Shown here: positions 8,774 through 20,300 of the stretch, one piece after another
Layout of the letters: the number at the start of each line of letters is the position of its first letter
Position numbering within the stretch: the first letter of the stretch is position 1
Origin: Lentzea albida
GTDB taxonomy: Bacteria > Actinomycetota > Actinomycetes > Mycobacteriales > Pseudonocardiaceae
DNA length: 64,000 nucleotides
NCBI RefSeq assembly: GCF_900111005.1
Contig: NZ_FOFV01000009.1
Location: 288,715 to 352,714 of the forward strand
Direction: 5' to 3'
Program-made: the position numbers and the translations under genes
Notes under the pieces: generated by a model
Told to the model about the DNA's origin: nothing
Seen by the model: only the letters and a program-made list of their open reading frames with translations
Databases searched by the model: none

Positions 8774-9424
8774 TCACACCCAGGACGTCACCGGTGCCGG
8801 TTCGCCGACGTCGCATGACGCGAGCAGTTCGCCGACCCTGCGCGTGACGTGGTCGTGCGCCATCAGCTCGGCTTCGCTCGACCCGGTCTCCGCCACGAGG
8901 TAGTGCTCGCCGTCCGTGCCGCACCACGTGAGAGCGGGGAGGGCAGAGGGCAGGCCACGACCGGAGAACCCGATCCGGCCGGTCGCGGGAGGTCCGTCCG
9001 CGGCACCCGAGCGAGCAGCGGACCAGCGGCTCTCCGACAACAGGTCGGTGATCGCCTCGGCCAGCTCGTCGGGCCTGATCGAGGACAGCCACAGCTCACC
9101 GCCGGCGAGCACGGCGAGAACGGCGTCGTCCGCACCGCGAGCGGCGAGCGCCTGCAGCGGGTACCCCACGAAGGCGACCAGGTCGACGGCCTCGCGGTAG
9201 TCCCCGAGCAGGTGCAGCATCCGGGTGAGGCGGGCGTCCGCGCGGTGCCCGCGGTCGGCCAGGCCCCGGTTGACCAGCTCCCGGTAGACCTCTTCGACCA
9301 GCACGGCACCGCACTGGGACCACCCCCCGGTCTTCGGGACCATCAGGGGGTACGGCATCGGGCCGGGGCAGACGTCCGCCCACAGCACCTCGAAGTCGTA
9401 CGTCGACAGCGGGAACTGCGGCAT
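8774..9424 (-). CDS. EspG family T7SS chaperone-like protein
   Basis: About 216 aa from the preferred ATG at 9424. EspG proteins are cytosolic chaperones that bind PE/PPE pairs and keep them export-competent. The match is to family features: an FxLSxxxFxxLW start (FPLSTYDFEVLW), NRGLADRG, a short LLGDYREAVDLV segment, LQALAARGADDAVLAV, and a beta-rich second half ending DVGEPAP. The ATG at 9424 has GTGGGA six bases upstream; an ATG at 9430 and a longer frame to 9511 are also possible. It lies directly upstream of the esx-eccC operon, which supports a role in handling the PE-like/PPE-like pair. Confidence 0.72.
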   Translation of the reverse strand: MPQFPLSTYDFEVLWADVCPGPMPYPLMVPKTGGWSQCGAVLVEEVYRELVNRGLADRGHRADARLTRMLHLLGDYREAVDLVAFVGYPLQALAARGADDAVLAVLAGGELWLSSIRPDELAEAITDLLSESRWSAARSGAADGPPATGRIGFSGRGLPSALPALTWCGTDGEHYLVAETGSSEAELMAHDHVTRRVGELLASCDVGEPAPVTSWV

Positions 9425-9492
9425 GCGCATCCCACGAGTCAACACCGCGACGGGCCGCCGTGCAGTCCGCCGCCCGTGTTTGAGCCCGTTCG

Positions 9493-9531
9493 ATCGCCCG
9501 GTCCTTCCCACCCGGTCAGAAAACGGGCGAT
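9493..9531 (-). terminator. Possible hairpin terminator after NB-ARC regulator
   Basis: An 8-bp perfect stem (ATCGCCCG with CGGGCGAT) flanks a 23-base loop and begins 5 bases past the regulator stop. On the minus strand a TTTT follows the first arm inside the loop. There is no terminal U-run, so this is tentative. Confidence 0.4.
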
Positions 9532-9535
9532 GAGG

Positions 9536-11767
9536 TCAAGAGATCCGGGCCAGCTCCATCTCCACGTTGGCGCAGCGGGTCGGCATCGCCATCTCGTCGA
9601 AGACGGTCCACGCGTACTCGAGCAGCTCGCGCGCCTCGTCGAGCGCACCCGCGTCGATGCAGCACCGGCCCTCCCACAGCGCCGCATCGGCCGCAAGCCC
9701 CGTGGCCCCCACCTCCTGCTGCATGACGCGGGACCGCGCGAACAGCGGCACGGCCTGGTCGCACCGGCCCATCGCGTGCAGGCAGCGGGCCATCCCCTCG
9801 ACGAGAATGGCCGTCAGGCGGTTGCGGGACTTCGTCTCCTCGCCCGCCTGGCCGCGGCGCACCGCTTCCTCGTGCAGCGCCTCCATGAGAGCAAGCGCCT
9901 GCTCGTGCTGTCCGTCGAGCAACAGCAGCGCACCGAACCGGTATCGGACCGGCAGCTGCACGGCCCAGAAGTCGTAGGAGGCGGCGAGTTCCACGGACTC
10001 CCGTGCGTGCTCCATCGCCGTGGCGCGGTCGACCTGGGAGTACTCGAAGTAGGAGGCGTAGGCCAGCGCCCACATCCGTTCCAGCCGGTCGCCGGCCACC
10101 TCGGCGCGGCCCAGGGCGAGCAGGTGCTGTTCCAGCGCGGCCTTGGTGTCGGCCACCATGGAATGCGCCCACCCCAGGAAGTTGAGCTGCTGCGCCTCGG
10201 CGGTCACGTCGCCCAGCGCCCGTGCCGCCTCGACACCGGCGCCGAAGACCTCGACCCACTCGACCACCTGCCAGCGGTCGTCGGAGTACCAGTGCATCGC
10301 CTGCGCGAGCGTCAGCACCTCGCTGTGCCAGCCCGTGCGCACCGCTTGCCGGAACGCGGCCAGCCAGCTCGACCGCTCCTGCTCCAGCCACGACCGCGCC
10401 TCGTCCAGCGTGTCGAAGACCTCGTTCGCGGGTTCCTCCGGCGAGAACCTCCTCCCCGCCGCGGTCGCCATGTCCAGCAGGTGCTCCACCACCGCTTCGG
10501 TCGTCAGCGCGCGGTCGGCCTCGTCGTGCTCAGCCTCCCAGCGCTCACGCGCGAACAGCCGCAGGAGGTCGTGGAACCGGAACCGGCCCTCCGCCGGACC
10601 GGCCAGCACCATGCTCGCGTCCACCAGCTCGTCGAGCTGGCCGAAGGCCTCCGACTCCGTCAGGCTTCCGACGACCTGGGTCAGCTCCACGCCGAAGTCC
10701 GCGCCCGGCACCGCCGCCAGCCGCCGGAACAACGTCCGGCCCTCCGGTGACAGCCCCCGGTAGGACACCTCGAACGCCGACCGCACCTGCAGGTCGCCTG
10801 CGGACAACGACGACAGCCTCGTCCGCTCGTCACGCAACTGGCCCACGAGGTACCTCAACGTCCAGTGCGGCCGGCTCGCCAGCCGGTTCGCCGCGATCCG
10901 CAACGCCAGCGGCAGGTTCCCGCACAGCTCGATCAGCTCGCCCGCCACACCGGGCTCTGCCCGCACCCGGTCCACCCCGACGACGGCCTGCAGCAACGCC
11001 TCCGCGTCCCCGTCGTCGAACGGTTCCAGGTGCAACCACCGCACACCCTCGAGCCCCGCCAGCGTCCGGCGGCACGTCACGAGCGTCCGGCAGCCCGGAG
11101 CCGCCGCGAGGAACGGCCGGACCTGGGCCTCCGAGGCGGCGTTGTCCAGCAGCACCAGCACCTTCCGCTTCTCCAGCAGCGCCCGGTACCGGCTCGACTG
11201 CTCGTCCACCATCGCGGGGACGTTTCCCGGTCCCACGCCCAGCGCCTGGAGCAACCGGTCGAACACGACCTCCGCGGACAGCGGCCGCTCGTCCATCCCG
11301 CGCAGGTCGACGGCCAGGCAGCCGTCGGGGAAGTCCTCGCGCCTGAGGTGCGCCGCGTACGCCGCCAGGACGGTCTTGCCCACGCCGGGCTGCCCCACGA
11401 TCGCCACCGTCGGGTTCGCCTGCAACAGCCGTTGCAGCTCTTCGAGGTCCGCTACCCGCCCGACCGGGTGGGAGGGCAGCGGCGGCATCTCGGCCGAGCC
11501 GGCGGCCGGCAGCGAAGACCGCCGCCTGCGTCCGTGTTCCGCGACCCGCAGGAACTCCTCACGCTCCTCGGCGCCCAGCCCGAAAGCGTCCGCCAGCACC
11601 TCGGCCGACCGGCGCTGCGCCGCACGGGCCCGCCCCTGCTCCAGCTCCCGCAACGCCCGCACGCTGATGCCCGACCGCTCCGCCAAACCCAGCTGGCTCA
11701 GCCCAGCGGCACGCCGGTACCCCAGCAACAGCTCACCAAAAGTCGTCTGGCCACCCGAGTCGCGCAC
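9536..11767 (-). CDS. XRE / NB-ARC / TPR transcriptional regulator (copy 1)
   Basis: A 743-aa STAND-type regulator. Residues 12-66 are an XRE helix-turn-helix (GYRRAAGLSQLGLAERSG, then SVRALRELEQGR). An NB-ARC ATPase follows: Walker A GQPGVGKT (125-132), Walker B VLVLLD (203-208) and a GLPL-like CGNLPLALRI (about 285-295). The C-terminal half is helical TPR-like repeats. Such proteins switch state on nucleotide exchange and control specialised gene clusters in actinomycetes. The start is a GTG at 11767 without an evident ribosome binding site. It lies 50 bp after its paralogue, so the two probably share a transcript. Its position between the secretion operon and an effector cassette suggests, but does not prove, that it controls them. 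Confidence 0.88.
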   Translation of the reverse strand: MRDSGGQTTFGELLLGYRRAAGLSQLGLAERSGISVRALRELEQGRARAAQRRSAEVLADAFGLGAEEREEFLRVAEHGRRRRSSLPAAGSAEMPPLPSHPVGRVADLEELQRLLQANPTVAIVGQPGVGKTVLAAYAAHLRREDFPDGCLAVDLRGMDERPLSAEVVFDRLLQALGVGPGNVPAMVDEQSSRYRALLEKRKVLVLLDNAASEAQVRPFLAAAPGCRTLVTCRRTLAGLEGVRWLHLEPFDDGDAEALLQAVVGVDRVRAEPGVAGELIELCGNLPLALRIAANRLASRPHWTLRYLVGQLRDERTRLSSLSAGDLQVRSAFEVSYRGLSPEGRTLFRRLAAVPGADFGVELTQVVGSLTESEAFGQLDELVDASMVLAGPAEGRFRFHDLLRLFARERWEAEHDEADRALTTEAVVEHLLDMATAAGRRFSPEEPANEVFDTLDEARSWLEQERSSWLAAFRQAVRTGWHSEVLTLAQAMHWYSDDRWQVVEWVEVFGAGVEAARALGDVTAEAQQLNFLGWAHSMVADTKAALEQHLLALGRAEVAGDRLERMWALAYASYFEYSQVDRATAMEHARESVELAASYDFWAVQLPVRYRFGALLLLDGQHEQALALMEALHEEAVRRGQAGEETKSRNRLTAILVEGMARCLHAMGRCDQAVPLFARSRVMQQEVGATGLAADAALWEGRCCIDAGALDEARELLEYAWTVFDEMAMPTRCANVEMELARIS

Positions 11768-11817
11768 GAGGTGAACGTAGCCGCCCGCTCTGAGCCGATC
11801 GAGACACCTACACCCGT

Positions 11818-14112
11818 TCAGACCAGTCCGTTTCCATCACACCCGGATTCGTGGTGCTCCACCAGCGCGGTCAGCTCGGCGTCCACCCGGTCCCGATCGG
11901 CGCGGGAGACCGGGCCGTCCAGCAGCGCACGGGCGGAGAGCAGGCAGCGCCGGGCGCGGTCCGGTTCCCCTGCCGCGCGCCACGCGAGTCCCTCCCTGAC
12001 CGCCTGGTCCGCCTCGTGGTGGGTCGACTCGTTCTCGGCGGACAGCCGGCGCGCCTCGTGGTGGCTCTCGGCCGCCTCCCGCCACCGGCCGAGACCGGTG
12101 AGGCAGAGACCGATGTTCTCCGTCAACAGCATCATCACCCAGCGCACCATTTCCTGGTCGGCCTCGTGCCGGTGCTCGTGCGCCTCGGTGAGCAGGGCCT
12201 GGTGCACCGCCAGCGCGTCCTCGTAGCGGCCAGCCTCCTGGAGAGCGACACCGAGGGTGCTGCGCATCCAGTACCGCATCTCGAAGAAGCCGTACTCCGC
12301 CGACATCTCGTGGGCCACGCGCAGGTGGGCCATGCCCTCCTCGACCTTCCCGAGCCGGGTCAGCTCGACGCCGAGGTAGCAGTGCGCGAACACCTTCCCG
12401 CGCTGGTCGCCGATCTCCTCCGCGAGCGCCAGCGCACGCGAGCTGGTGCAGAGGGCGAGCTCGTTGTCGTTGCGGCACATGTACTGCGCCCAGCCGAGCT
12501 GGTTGAGCATGTCCACCTCGGCCACCTGGTCACCGAGCCGCCGCGCGGCCTCGAGACCGAGCCGGTAGACCTCGTCCCAGCGGTAGTCGAACTCCTGGCT
12601 GTCCGCGAACCAGTGCATGGCCCGCGCCAGACCGAGCACCTCGGCGTGCCAGCCCAGCGCCGCCGCCTCGCGCTGCGCGGCCGACCAGTTCGTGCCCTCC
12701 CGCACCAACCAGTCCCCCGCGTTCGCCTGCGAGGAGAACGGCGAACCGTCCGCGTCAGGCGGGCCTTGGAACACGGACGCACCCGCGGCCGTCGCCATGC
12801 CCAGCAGGTGCCGGAGGGTACGGTCGCGCAGCTGCTCGCGCACGTCCTCCGCTTCCTCCTGGGCCAGCCGCTCGCCGGCGAAGAGCCGCAGCAGGTTGTG
12901 GAACCGCAGGCGTCCCGGCGCCCGCGCGGTGTCCAGCAGGGACGCCTCGACCAGTTCGTCGAGCAGTGCGCCGACCTCCGGCTGCGGCGCACCCGTGGCC
13001 ACCGCGGCGAGCGCCTCGTCGAAGTGCTCGCCGGGGATCACCGCGAGGCGCCGGAGCACCCGGCGGGCGATCGGGGACAGCCGCCTGAACGACACCTCGA
13101 ACGCGGAGCGCAGCTGGAGGTCGCCCGCCGACAGGGAGCTGAGCCGCATCCGCTCGTCGCGCAGCTGCGACACGAGGTAGGACAGCGACCAGTGCGGCCG
13201 CGTAGCCAGCCGGTTGCCCGCGATGCGGATCGCCAGCGGCAGGTTCCCGCACAGCGTCACCAGCTCGGCGGCCGCACCCGGTTCCCCGCACACGACGTCG
13301 TGGCCCGCGATGGAGGCGAGCAGGGCCACCCCGCTCTCCGTCGTCAGCGGCGAGAGCGAGACCCAGCTCGCGCTCGTCAGGCCGGCCAGGACGCGGCGGC
13401 ACGTCACCAGGGTCACGCCGCGGTTGCCCGTGCCGAGCAGCGGCCGCACGTGCGCCTCGTCGACGGCGTTGTCCAGCAGCACGAGCACCCGCCGGTCGCG
13501 CAGCAGTGCACGGAACAGCTCGACGCGGTCCGCCGCGGACTCGGGAACACCCCTGGCGGGCACGCCGAGGGCCCGCAGCATCCGCTCCAGCGCCTCGTCC
13601 GCCGCCCTCGGCCGGTCACCGGAACCGCCCAGGTCGACCGCGAGACAGCCATCGGGGAAGTGGGCGGCCAGCCGGTGCGCCGCCGCGACGGCGAGCGAGG
13701 TCTTGCCGACACCGGGCGGCCCGGTGACCACGACGACGCCGGCGGGTTCCGCGGTGCCGAGCCCGATCAGCTCGCACAGCTCCCGTTCCCTGCCGACGAG
13801 CTCGGTGACCGCGGGCAGCGAGTGGAGCATGGTGGGGTCGACGGGCTTGGCCGTGCGGCGACGACCCTCCCTGGCGAGCGTCAGGAAGACCTCCCGGTCC
13901 TCGCCGGTCAGGTCGAGGGCGTCCGCCAGCACCGCGGCCGAGCGCTCCTGGGCCGAGCTCGCCCTGCCCCGTTCCAGGTCCCGCAGGGCGCGCACGCTCA
14001 TCCCCGACGAACGGGCGAGATCGGCCTGGGACAAACCGGACGCCCGCCGGAGTCCGAGCAGCATCTGACCGAAGGCGGGAATCGCATCATCCGGGACGCT
14101 CACGGTCAGCAT
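11818..14112 (-). CDS. XRE / NB-ARC / TPR transcriptional regulator (copy 2)
   Basis: A 764-aa paralogue of the next gene with the same plan: XRE helix-turn-helix (about 15-70, with SVRALRDLERGR), Walker A GPPGVGKT (131-138), Walker B VLVLLD (209-214), GLPL-like CGNLPLAIRI (about 288), then TPR-like helices. Shared blocks such as DGCLAVDL, VLVLLDNA and LVSQLRDER/LVGQLRDER show a tandem duplication. The ATG at 14112 has no Shine-Dalgarno sequence; translation may be leaderless, or start at the GTG at 14104. The upstream 271 bp carry two palindromes. Confidence 0.88.
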   Translation of the reverse strand: MLTVSVPDDAIPAFGQMLLGLRRASGLSQADLARSSGMSVRALRDLERGRASSAQERSAAVLADALDLTGEDREVFLTLAREGRRRTAKPVDPTMLHSLPAVTELVGRERELCELIGLGTAEPAGVVVVTGPPGVGKTSLAVAAAHRLAAHFPDGCLAVDLGGSGDRPRAADEALERMLRALGVPARGVPESAADRVELFRALLRDRRVLVLLDNAVDEAHVRPLLGTGNRGVTLVTCRRVLAGLTSASWVSLSPLTTESGVALLASIAGHDVVCGEPGAAAELVTLCGNLPLAIRIAGNRLATRPHWSLSYLVSQLRDERMRLSSLSAGDLQLRSAFEVSFRRLSPIARRVLRRLAVIPGEHFDEALAAVATGAPQPEVGALLDELVEASLLDTARAPGRLRFHNLLRLFAGERLAQEEAEDVREQLRDRTLRHLLGMATAAGASVFQGPPDADGSPFSSQANAGDWLVREGTNWSAAQREAAALGWHAEVLGLARAMHWFADSQEFDYRWDEVYRLGLEAARRLGDQVAEVDMLNQLGWAQYMCRNDNELALCTSSRALALAEEIGDQRGKVFAHCYLGVELTRLGKVEEGMAHLRVAHEMSAEYGFFEMRYWMRSTLGVALQEAGRYEDALAVHQALLTEAHEHRHEADQEMVRWVMMLLTENIGLCLTGLGRWREAAESHHEARRLSAENESTHHEADQAVREGLAWRAAGEPDRARRCLLSARALLDGPVSRADRDRVDAELTALVEHHESGCDGNGLV

Positions 14113-14383
14113 TAGACATAGAACAGCGGCTTGATAATTCCTTGATGTTCGCCCGGATGATGACTGCCGAGAAGATCGGCATCGACGCGGACAGAGCCTT
14201 CAACCAGGTAAAATACTCGTGCCATCAGTTCCACGAGGGCACCGTGGCGCCTTGTGGGGTGAATTCACTCTGCACGTCCACACCATGATCGATGTACGTT
14301 CGTACACACCCTCCGGCGCCGCATTACTCCCTTTCAGTGAATTCTCCGGAAGGCTCCACGGAATCTCTTCCGCCGTTCTCCGG
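14113..14383 (-). promoter_or_regulatory. Intergenic region with palindromes upstream of the tandem regulators
   Basis: This gap between the giant effector stop and the regulator start contains GTGAATTCAC (14259-14268), a second GTGAATTC near 14336-14343, and TGTACG-TT-CGTACA (14293-14306). These are plausible binding sites for control of the regulator pair. A short hairpin (CGGAA-TCTC-TTCCG, 14359-14372) lies just past the effector stop but has no U-run. Confidence 0.45.
14293..14306. promoter_or_regulatory. Inverted repeat TGTACG-TT-CGTACA
   Basis: Two 6-bp arms are separated by TT, about 180 bp upstream of the regulator start. It is a candidate operator, possibly for autoregulation. Confidence 0.4.
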
Positions 14384-17300
14384 TCACCGCCTGGGCGGCT
14401 GAACCGGTACAGCCGGCTCCTGCGGTGCGGGGAGACCGAGCCGCTCCGCGACCTCTTCCGGCACCTCCAGCGCGTACGAGCCTGCCCTCTGCTTCCCGTC
14501 CGGCCAGTACCAGCGCCAGCCGTCGGCGGTGGGCCGGATCACCGCGACGCCCAGCCACGCGGCGAGGGCGGCGGCATCGGCGCCGGGGTTCGCGTCGTGC
14601 GCGGTGAAGAGCCGGACCGCCTCGGCTCCGTTCCACCCGGCGGCCAGCAGCACGCGCCGCGCGTCGTCCGCGTCGAGCGCGACGCCGTGGTCGAGCACCA
14701 GCGCCACCACGTCGTCCTCGTCGGGCAGGTAGCGGGCCGCGGTAGAGAGCGGACCATCCGGGTCGGCCCCGACGAACACGCCCGCGTCGACGCGGACCGC
14801 GCTCGCCGCGGGCAGGTCGACGCCGAGCCGCTCGTGCCGGTGGAACGCGGCGTCGTCGGCGAACAGCGACTCCGGCGCGGACCAGCCGTGGCGGTGGGCG
14901 AGGTCGCGGAACTCGGGCAACGCGTGCAGGCGCTGCCCCGTCCGCCGCGGGTCGCCGAGCGCGACCAGGTTCCTGCCGTCGTGCCGGACCGCCCTGACGT
15001 GCACGGCGGTGCTCCCGCCGTGCAGCACCTGCCCCGGTCCCGCGGCGAGCCACGACCAGAAGCCGTACTGCGACCGAGCGGTCGTGAGCTTCGTCGAGAC
15101 CGGGACCAGGGGCTCCCCCGCGACCTCGGCGAACCCGCTCCCGAAGGCCGTTCCGTCCGGCTCGGGCGCGAACACGGCGCCCAGTGCGGTGAGGTACCCG
15201 GTCAGCTCCGGGTTCTGCCTGCGGCGCACCGGCATGTCGACGAGCTTCAGCGCGGCGACGAGCCCGCTGACGTGCAGACGACCGGGTGCGGTGATGGGGG
15301 TGAGCACGGGCAGCCGGGGCCGGGTGAGGTCCGTGGCCGCGAGCTTCTGCATCGTCCTCGACCACCGGTCGGTCAGGTCGCGCCAGGCCGCCGGGTTCCG
15401 GTCCGCGGCGGCGGCCAGTTCCCCGGCACTCGTGCGGAGCTCCGCGAACTCCTCTCGCGCGAAGGCGATCCGGTCGCGCACGCGGCTGCCCTGCACGCGG
15501 CCCAGTGGCCTGTCCCGGTGTGTGCGGAAGCCGGCGGACGTGGTGGGCAGCGCGGCTGCCATGGCGCTCACGACGGCGTCGCCGGCGTGCAGCATCGTCA
15601 CGATCGTCAGCGCCCGGTCCCGCACGGCGATGTTCACCGCAGCCGCACCACCGGTCGTCTGGAAGTACCGGGACTCGTGCCCGGCCGAGGCGAACAGCGA
15701 CTCCGCGAGCGCGTCCGGGCTGCCGAGCAACGCGGTGAACAGCGGGTCACCGAGCACCTTCGCGCGAGCCGGGCCGGTGAGGTTCACGGTCGCGAGCACC
15801 GCCAGCCGCGACTGCAACGGGGCGCCCACGGGGTAGGAGATCCCGTGCAGGAGGGACCCCTCGGTGGTGAAGGGGTCATGTCCCCGTTCGAGGTGCCGGG
15901 CCACGTCGGTCAGCAGGTGGACGAGCCGGTCGGGGCTGAGCGGCCGGACGGCCTGGTGATCACCGGACTGCCCGTCGGCGTCACGGACCGGTACGACCGT
16001 TGCGGCGAGCACGGCGTCGTTGAGCACCGCGCGCACCTGGTCGCGCAGAGCCACGCCGGGCACGGCCCCCAGCGCGTCGTCCAGGTTCCGCAGGAGTTCC
16101 GCCGTGCCGTCCGCGAGGTCGTGCTGCTCGACCGCGCCGGACGACAGTGCGACCGCCTCGTCCACCCAGTGCGCCAGGTCGGTCTCGGACAGGGGCAGCT
16201 GGGCACGTCCGCGGGTCACGCCGCGGTACGCCGAGGTCAGCCTGCTGCGCTGCCGCGGGTCCGCGACGGGCTGCGGGCGATCGGTCGCGGGCGAGTCCTG
16301 GCCGGCCGGCGGTCCCTGAGTGGTCGGCGGAGCGCTCTGGCCGGTGTCGGTGTCGAGCGATGTGAAGCCGAGTGCGCGCGCTCCCGCCAGGTCGACCTGC
16401 AGCCACACTTCGCCGTCCACGCCGTTCTGCCCGGTCGCGACGGCGGCGGTCCTCCCGTCCCGGTACTCGAGCGTGAGCGTGGGACGCAGCTCCGCCAGCA
16501 CGAGGTGGACGTTGTCCCGCTGCACCCCGGCGGGAACCGGCTCGGCGTCGCGGGAGGTGTACCGCGAGGCGGCCAGCGTCCGCTCGACCTCTCCCTTTCC
16601 GATGAGGTTCTCCGCGATCGGACCGTCGAGCAGGGCGGCCTTCGCGGTCACGTTCTCCTCCGTCGTGACGACCGGGCCGGACCCCTCCGCCGTCGTCTTG
16701 CGCAGCGACGCGCCGGGGATCGGGCCGAACAGCTGCCGCCGGCCCAGGTCGAAGGTGATCGTCGCCGTGGACACGGTCCTGCTGCCGACGTCGACCTGGT
16801 AGCCGTCGGGCGACAGGGCCGCCACGACGCGGCCGGCCAGCTGGGTCGCGGTCGTGGACACGAGCAGCCCGTTCGCCCGGCCCGCGTTCAGCTCCGGCCA
16901 CAGCTCCGCGAGCCGGGCGTGCAGCCCCTCCGCGTGGAACGGCGTGGCGCTGATGGTGGCGTCGACGGGCAGGCCGGTGCCGTGCGTCAGGTCGCTCAAC
17001 GGCGTGTCCACCGTTTCCAGCGGCGTCCTGGCGGGGTCCAGGACGGACGGCACCGGTGTCTGGATCGCCGACCCCACCGTGAAGCCCGGCAGCACCTGCA
17101 TGTCCCGCACCGGTGTCTGCCGCAGCCCTGGCAGGTGCCTGCGGTAGACGCCCGAACGCGCCCAGGGCCGCACCTGCACGGTCACCCGCATGCCGTGGCC
17201 GTGCCGCCGCGCCCTACCGGACCACCGGTAGCCGACGGTGCTGCGGAACAGCACCCGGTCGTCCTGACCGCGGCGGGACTCCGCGGCCAGCTCGGCCGCC

Positions 17301-20300
17301 GGGTTGACCAGGCCGCCGGTCAGCGCCGACCCGATCCACGTCGGGATGGCCGGCGGCAGGGCCACGCCCGCGGACCTGGTCCACTCCGACCGCTCGCCCC
17401 GGCTCGTGCTCCGGGTCGTCGTCGTGACCTCGGAGTCGACCAGGAAGTCCTCCTCCACGCCCAGGTCCGCGCCGTCGACGCGCTGCGCGCTCACAACGAC
17501 CAGCTGTTCGAGCTTGCCCGACTCCCCCAGCCGCTCGCCGAAGATCGGCGAACCGCCGTTGAGCACGTTGGCCAGCACCTGGTCCCCGCCGAGCTCCAGC
17601 CGCCTGCCGAACGCCCGCACCATCTCGTCGTGCAGCCCGGCGAACTGCTTGCGCACCTTGGGATCGGTGATGGTCTTCTCGTAGTCGCGCAACAGCTCCC
17701 GGATGTCCTGCATCATCCGCAGAGCCAGGTCCGGGCGCAGCGGCTCCGGCATCCCCAGCTCGATGCCGGCCTCGCTCATCGCGGTCGCCGGAGGTGTCAC
17801 CGCGTCCGCCGTGTGCGCGGCCTCGTACGCCCGGAGGTCGTCGGGCAGCAGGACGTGGTCGAGGTCGTGCCGGCTGAGCTCACCGATCCTCGGCACCTCG
17901 CTCGCCGGGATCCACAGGGTGACGGCCCGCGGCACGTACTTCCGCCGGTCGCCGCCGACCACCGGACCGTCGTGCTGCTCGCCGAACGGACCGGTCCACG
18001 TGTGCCGGGCCGACGTCGTCAGCCGGTGTCGCGCGTCGAACTCGACCAGGTAGCCGCGCTCGACCCAGGCGACCTTCGTGCGCGCGTCCACGGTGGTGGT
18101 CTCGGTGGTCTCCGGACCGCGCAGGTAGGCGGTCGCCGCCTTCGCCTCGGCCGTGGCCACCTCTCCCAGCTTCACCTTCGCCGTGAGCCCGGCGTTCGGC
18201 CCGGTGCGCCGCCGCCGGTGCGACTCGAGCGTCGTGTGGGTGGCGTTGGAGCGGGTGAACTGATGGGCTTCGTCCACACCGATGATCCGGGCGTTGCCGT
18301 AGGTGCTCGTCAACGTCGCCGTGCCGGTGATCCTGCGGCTGCCGAGCGCCGGCGGCGCGAACCCGCTCTCGCTGGTGTAGTTCTCCAGCCGCAGCTCGTC
18401 GCCGGGTCCCTCGGCGAGCCCCAGCCTGCCCTGCCGCGACTGCCAGCTCACCCACTGCTCCAGCGCCCGGCGCGACACGTCCTGCGCGTCGTCCTCGCCG
18501 GGGCTGCCCAGCTGTGCCGGGCGCGCGCCGACGAGCCGGTGCTTCGCCAGCTCCTCGGCCCTGGCGCGGAGGCCCTCCGGTTCGGGAACCGCCAGCAGCC
18601 CGGCGGTCTCGGCGCCCAGGCGGGTGATCGCGGCCATCGAGTCGACCTCGAACCGTTTCGGCAGGTCCGCGGCCCGCTCGAACTCCGTGGCACCGTTCGG
18701 TCGTGTCCCGGCGTCGACCCAGTCGCTCTCGGTCCTGGGCTCGACCGGCTCGGCGTCCACCGCACGACCCGGTCGCTGGGCGACCGCGATCTCCAGGTCC
18801 GCCGCGATGCCCGTGCGGAGCTCCGCGCCGGCCGCCGGGTCCGGGCGCTCGGACCACGTCATCGGCGGGTCCAGGTCCGACCAGTCGGTGCCGGTCCGCA
18901 CCTCGATCTCCACCGGGTGCCGGTAGAGGTGGACCGGGACGTCCTTCCCGGTCCAGGCGCGTTCCTCCTCCGTCGTCTCGCTGATCCGGCCGCGCCGCTG
19001 CTCGGACCGCGTCACGCCGGCCGTGCCGCCGAGCTCGACCGGCCCGGCGTCGCCGTCGACCGCGACCTTGAAGCCCTTCGACCGCGTCCGCTCCGCCGTC
19101 AGCTTCGTCGTTTCGCTGGTCGCGACGAACCCCTGCAGCTCCTTCGTCGACACCTTCCTCACGTACTCGCCACCGCCCGGGGTGACCACGCCGCCGAGGA
19201 ACAGGTCCTTCTCCGCTCCCGGCAAGGAGATCCGCTTCGGGTCGCCGCCGAAGAGCGCCCTCGGGTCGTCGCCCAGGGCGTCGCGCAGACTCCGCTGGAC
19301 GGCCTGCGCGTCCTGCGCGCCGGAGACCAGCCCGTCGGCGTAGAGCTTCCGCACGACCCGGCCGATGACCGCCTCACGGGACACGTCGCTGAGCTTCCAC
19401 CGGCTCCGCGCGTAGCCGGCGACCTCGTCCGCGCGCAGCCCGGACCGGTCCCGCGCGCCGGCGGCCCGAGCCGGCACCATGGGCGCCGACTCGTCACGGA
19501 CACCGGCGTCGTCGCCGCTGTCATTGTCCACAGGGGAGAACAGCAGCACCGCTGCGGCTTCGACGTGCAACGCCACCAACGGTTTGTCCTCACGTCGGAG
19601 GAACCCGAACGAACGGTGCGCATCGTCGGACGACAACGTTGCCAGCCGGTACGTCTTGCCCTCCTCCGCCATCACCACCAGGAACGGGAAGCTGATCGTG
19701 TCGTCGACGAAGTCACCCTTGATCCGCTCGGTCAGCTCGTGCCGCACCTGCGACACCCGCTCGGAGAGGTTCTGGTTCACCCTGCTGAAGGACACACCGG
19801 CCCCGATCTTCACCCCGACCAGGCCCGCGAGCTCCTCACCGGCGCTCACCCCCAGCTCGAACCCGGTCTCGTGGGTGCCCGCCGCGCCCAGCGAGTGCCG
19901 GTGGCTCGCCGCCACGGTGCGTCCCAGCGACCGCGCGGCCGCCTGCGCCAGACCGGGTGCGAACGACTGCCCCTCCAGCGCTTTCCCCTGGCGCACCACG
20001 ACCTTCACGGGCTTGTGCCCCGGGAAGCGGAACGTCTCCTCGACCTGCTCGCCGGTGACGAGGCGCTTGCCCTGCTTCGGCCCGAGGTCGTCGAGCCACC
20101 TCTCCAGCCGGGTGATCTCCTGGTGCGACCCGGACAGCCGCAGCGTGGACTTGACCGCGCTGAAGACCGTGTCGATGCCGACGAACCGGACGTGTTCGAG
20201 CGCTTCGCGCGCACGCTCGAAACCGGCGTGGCTGCGCGCCCTCGCGAGGGCGTCGGGGGTGGCGGCGAGGTCCGGGTAGCTCAGCGCGGGACCCGCCGTC

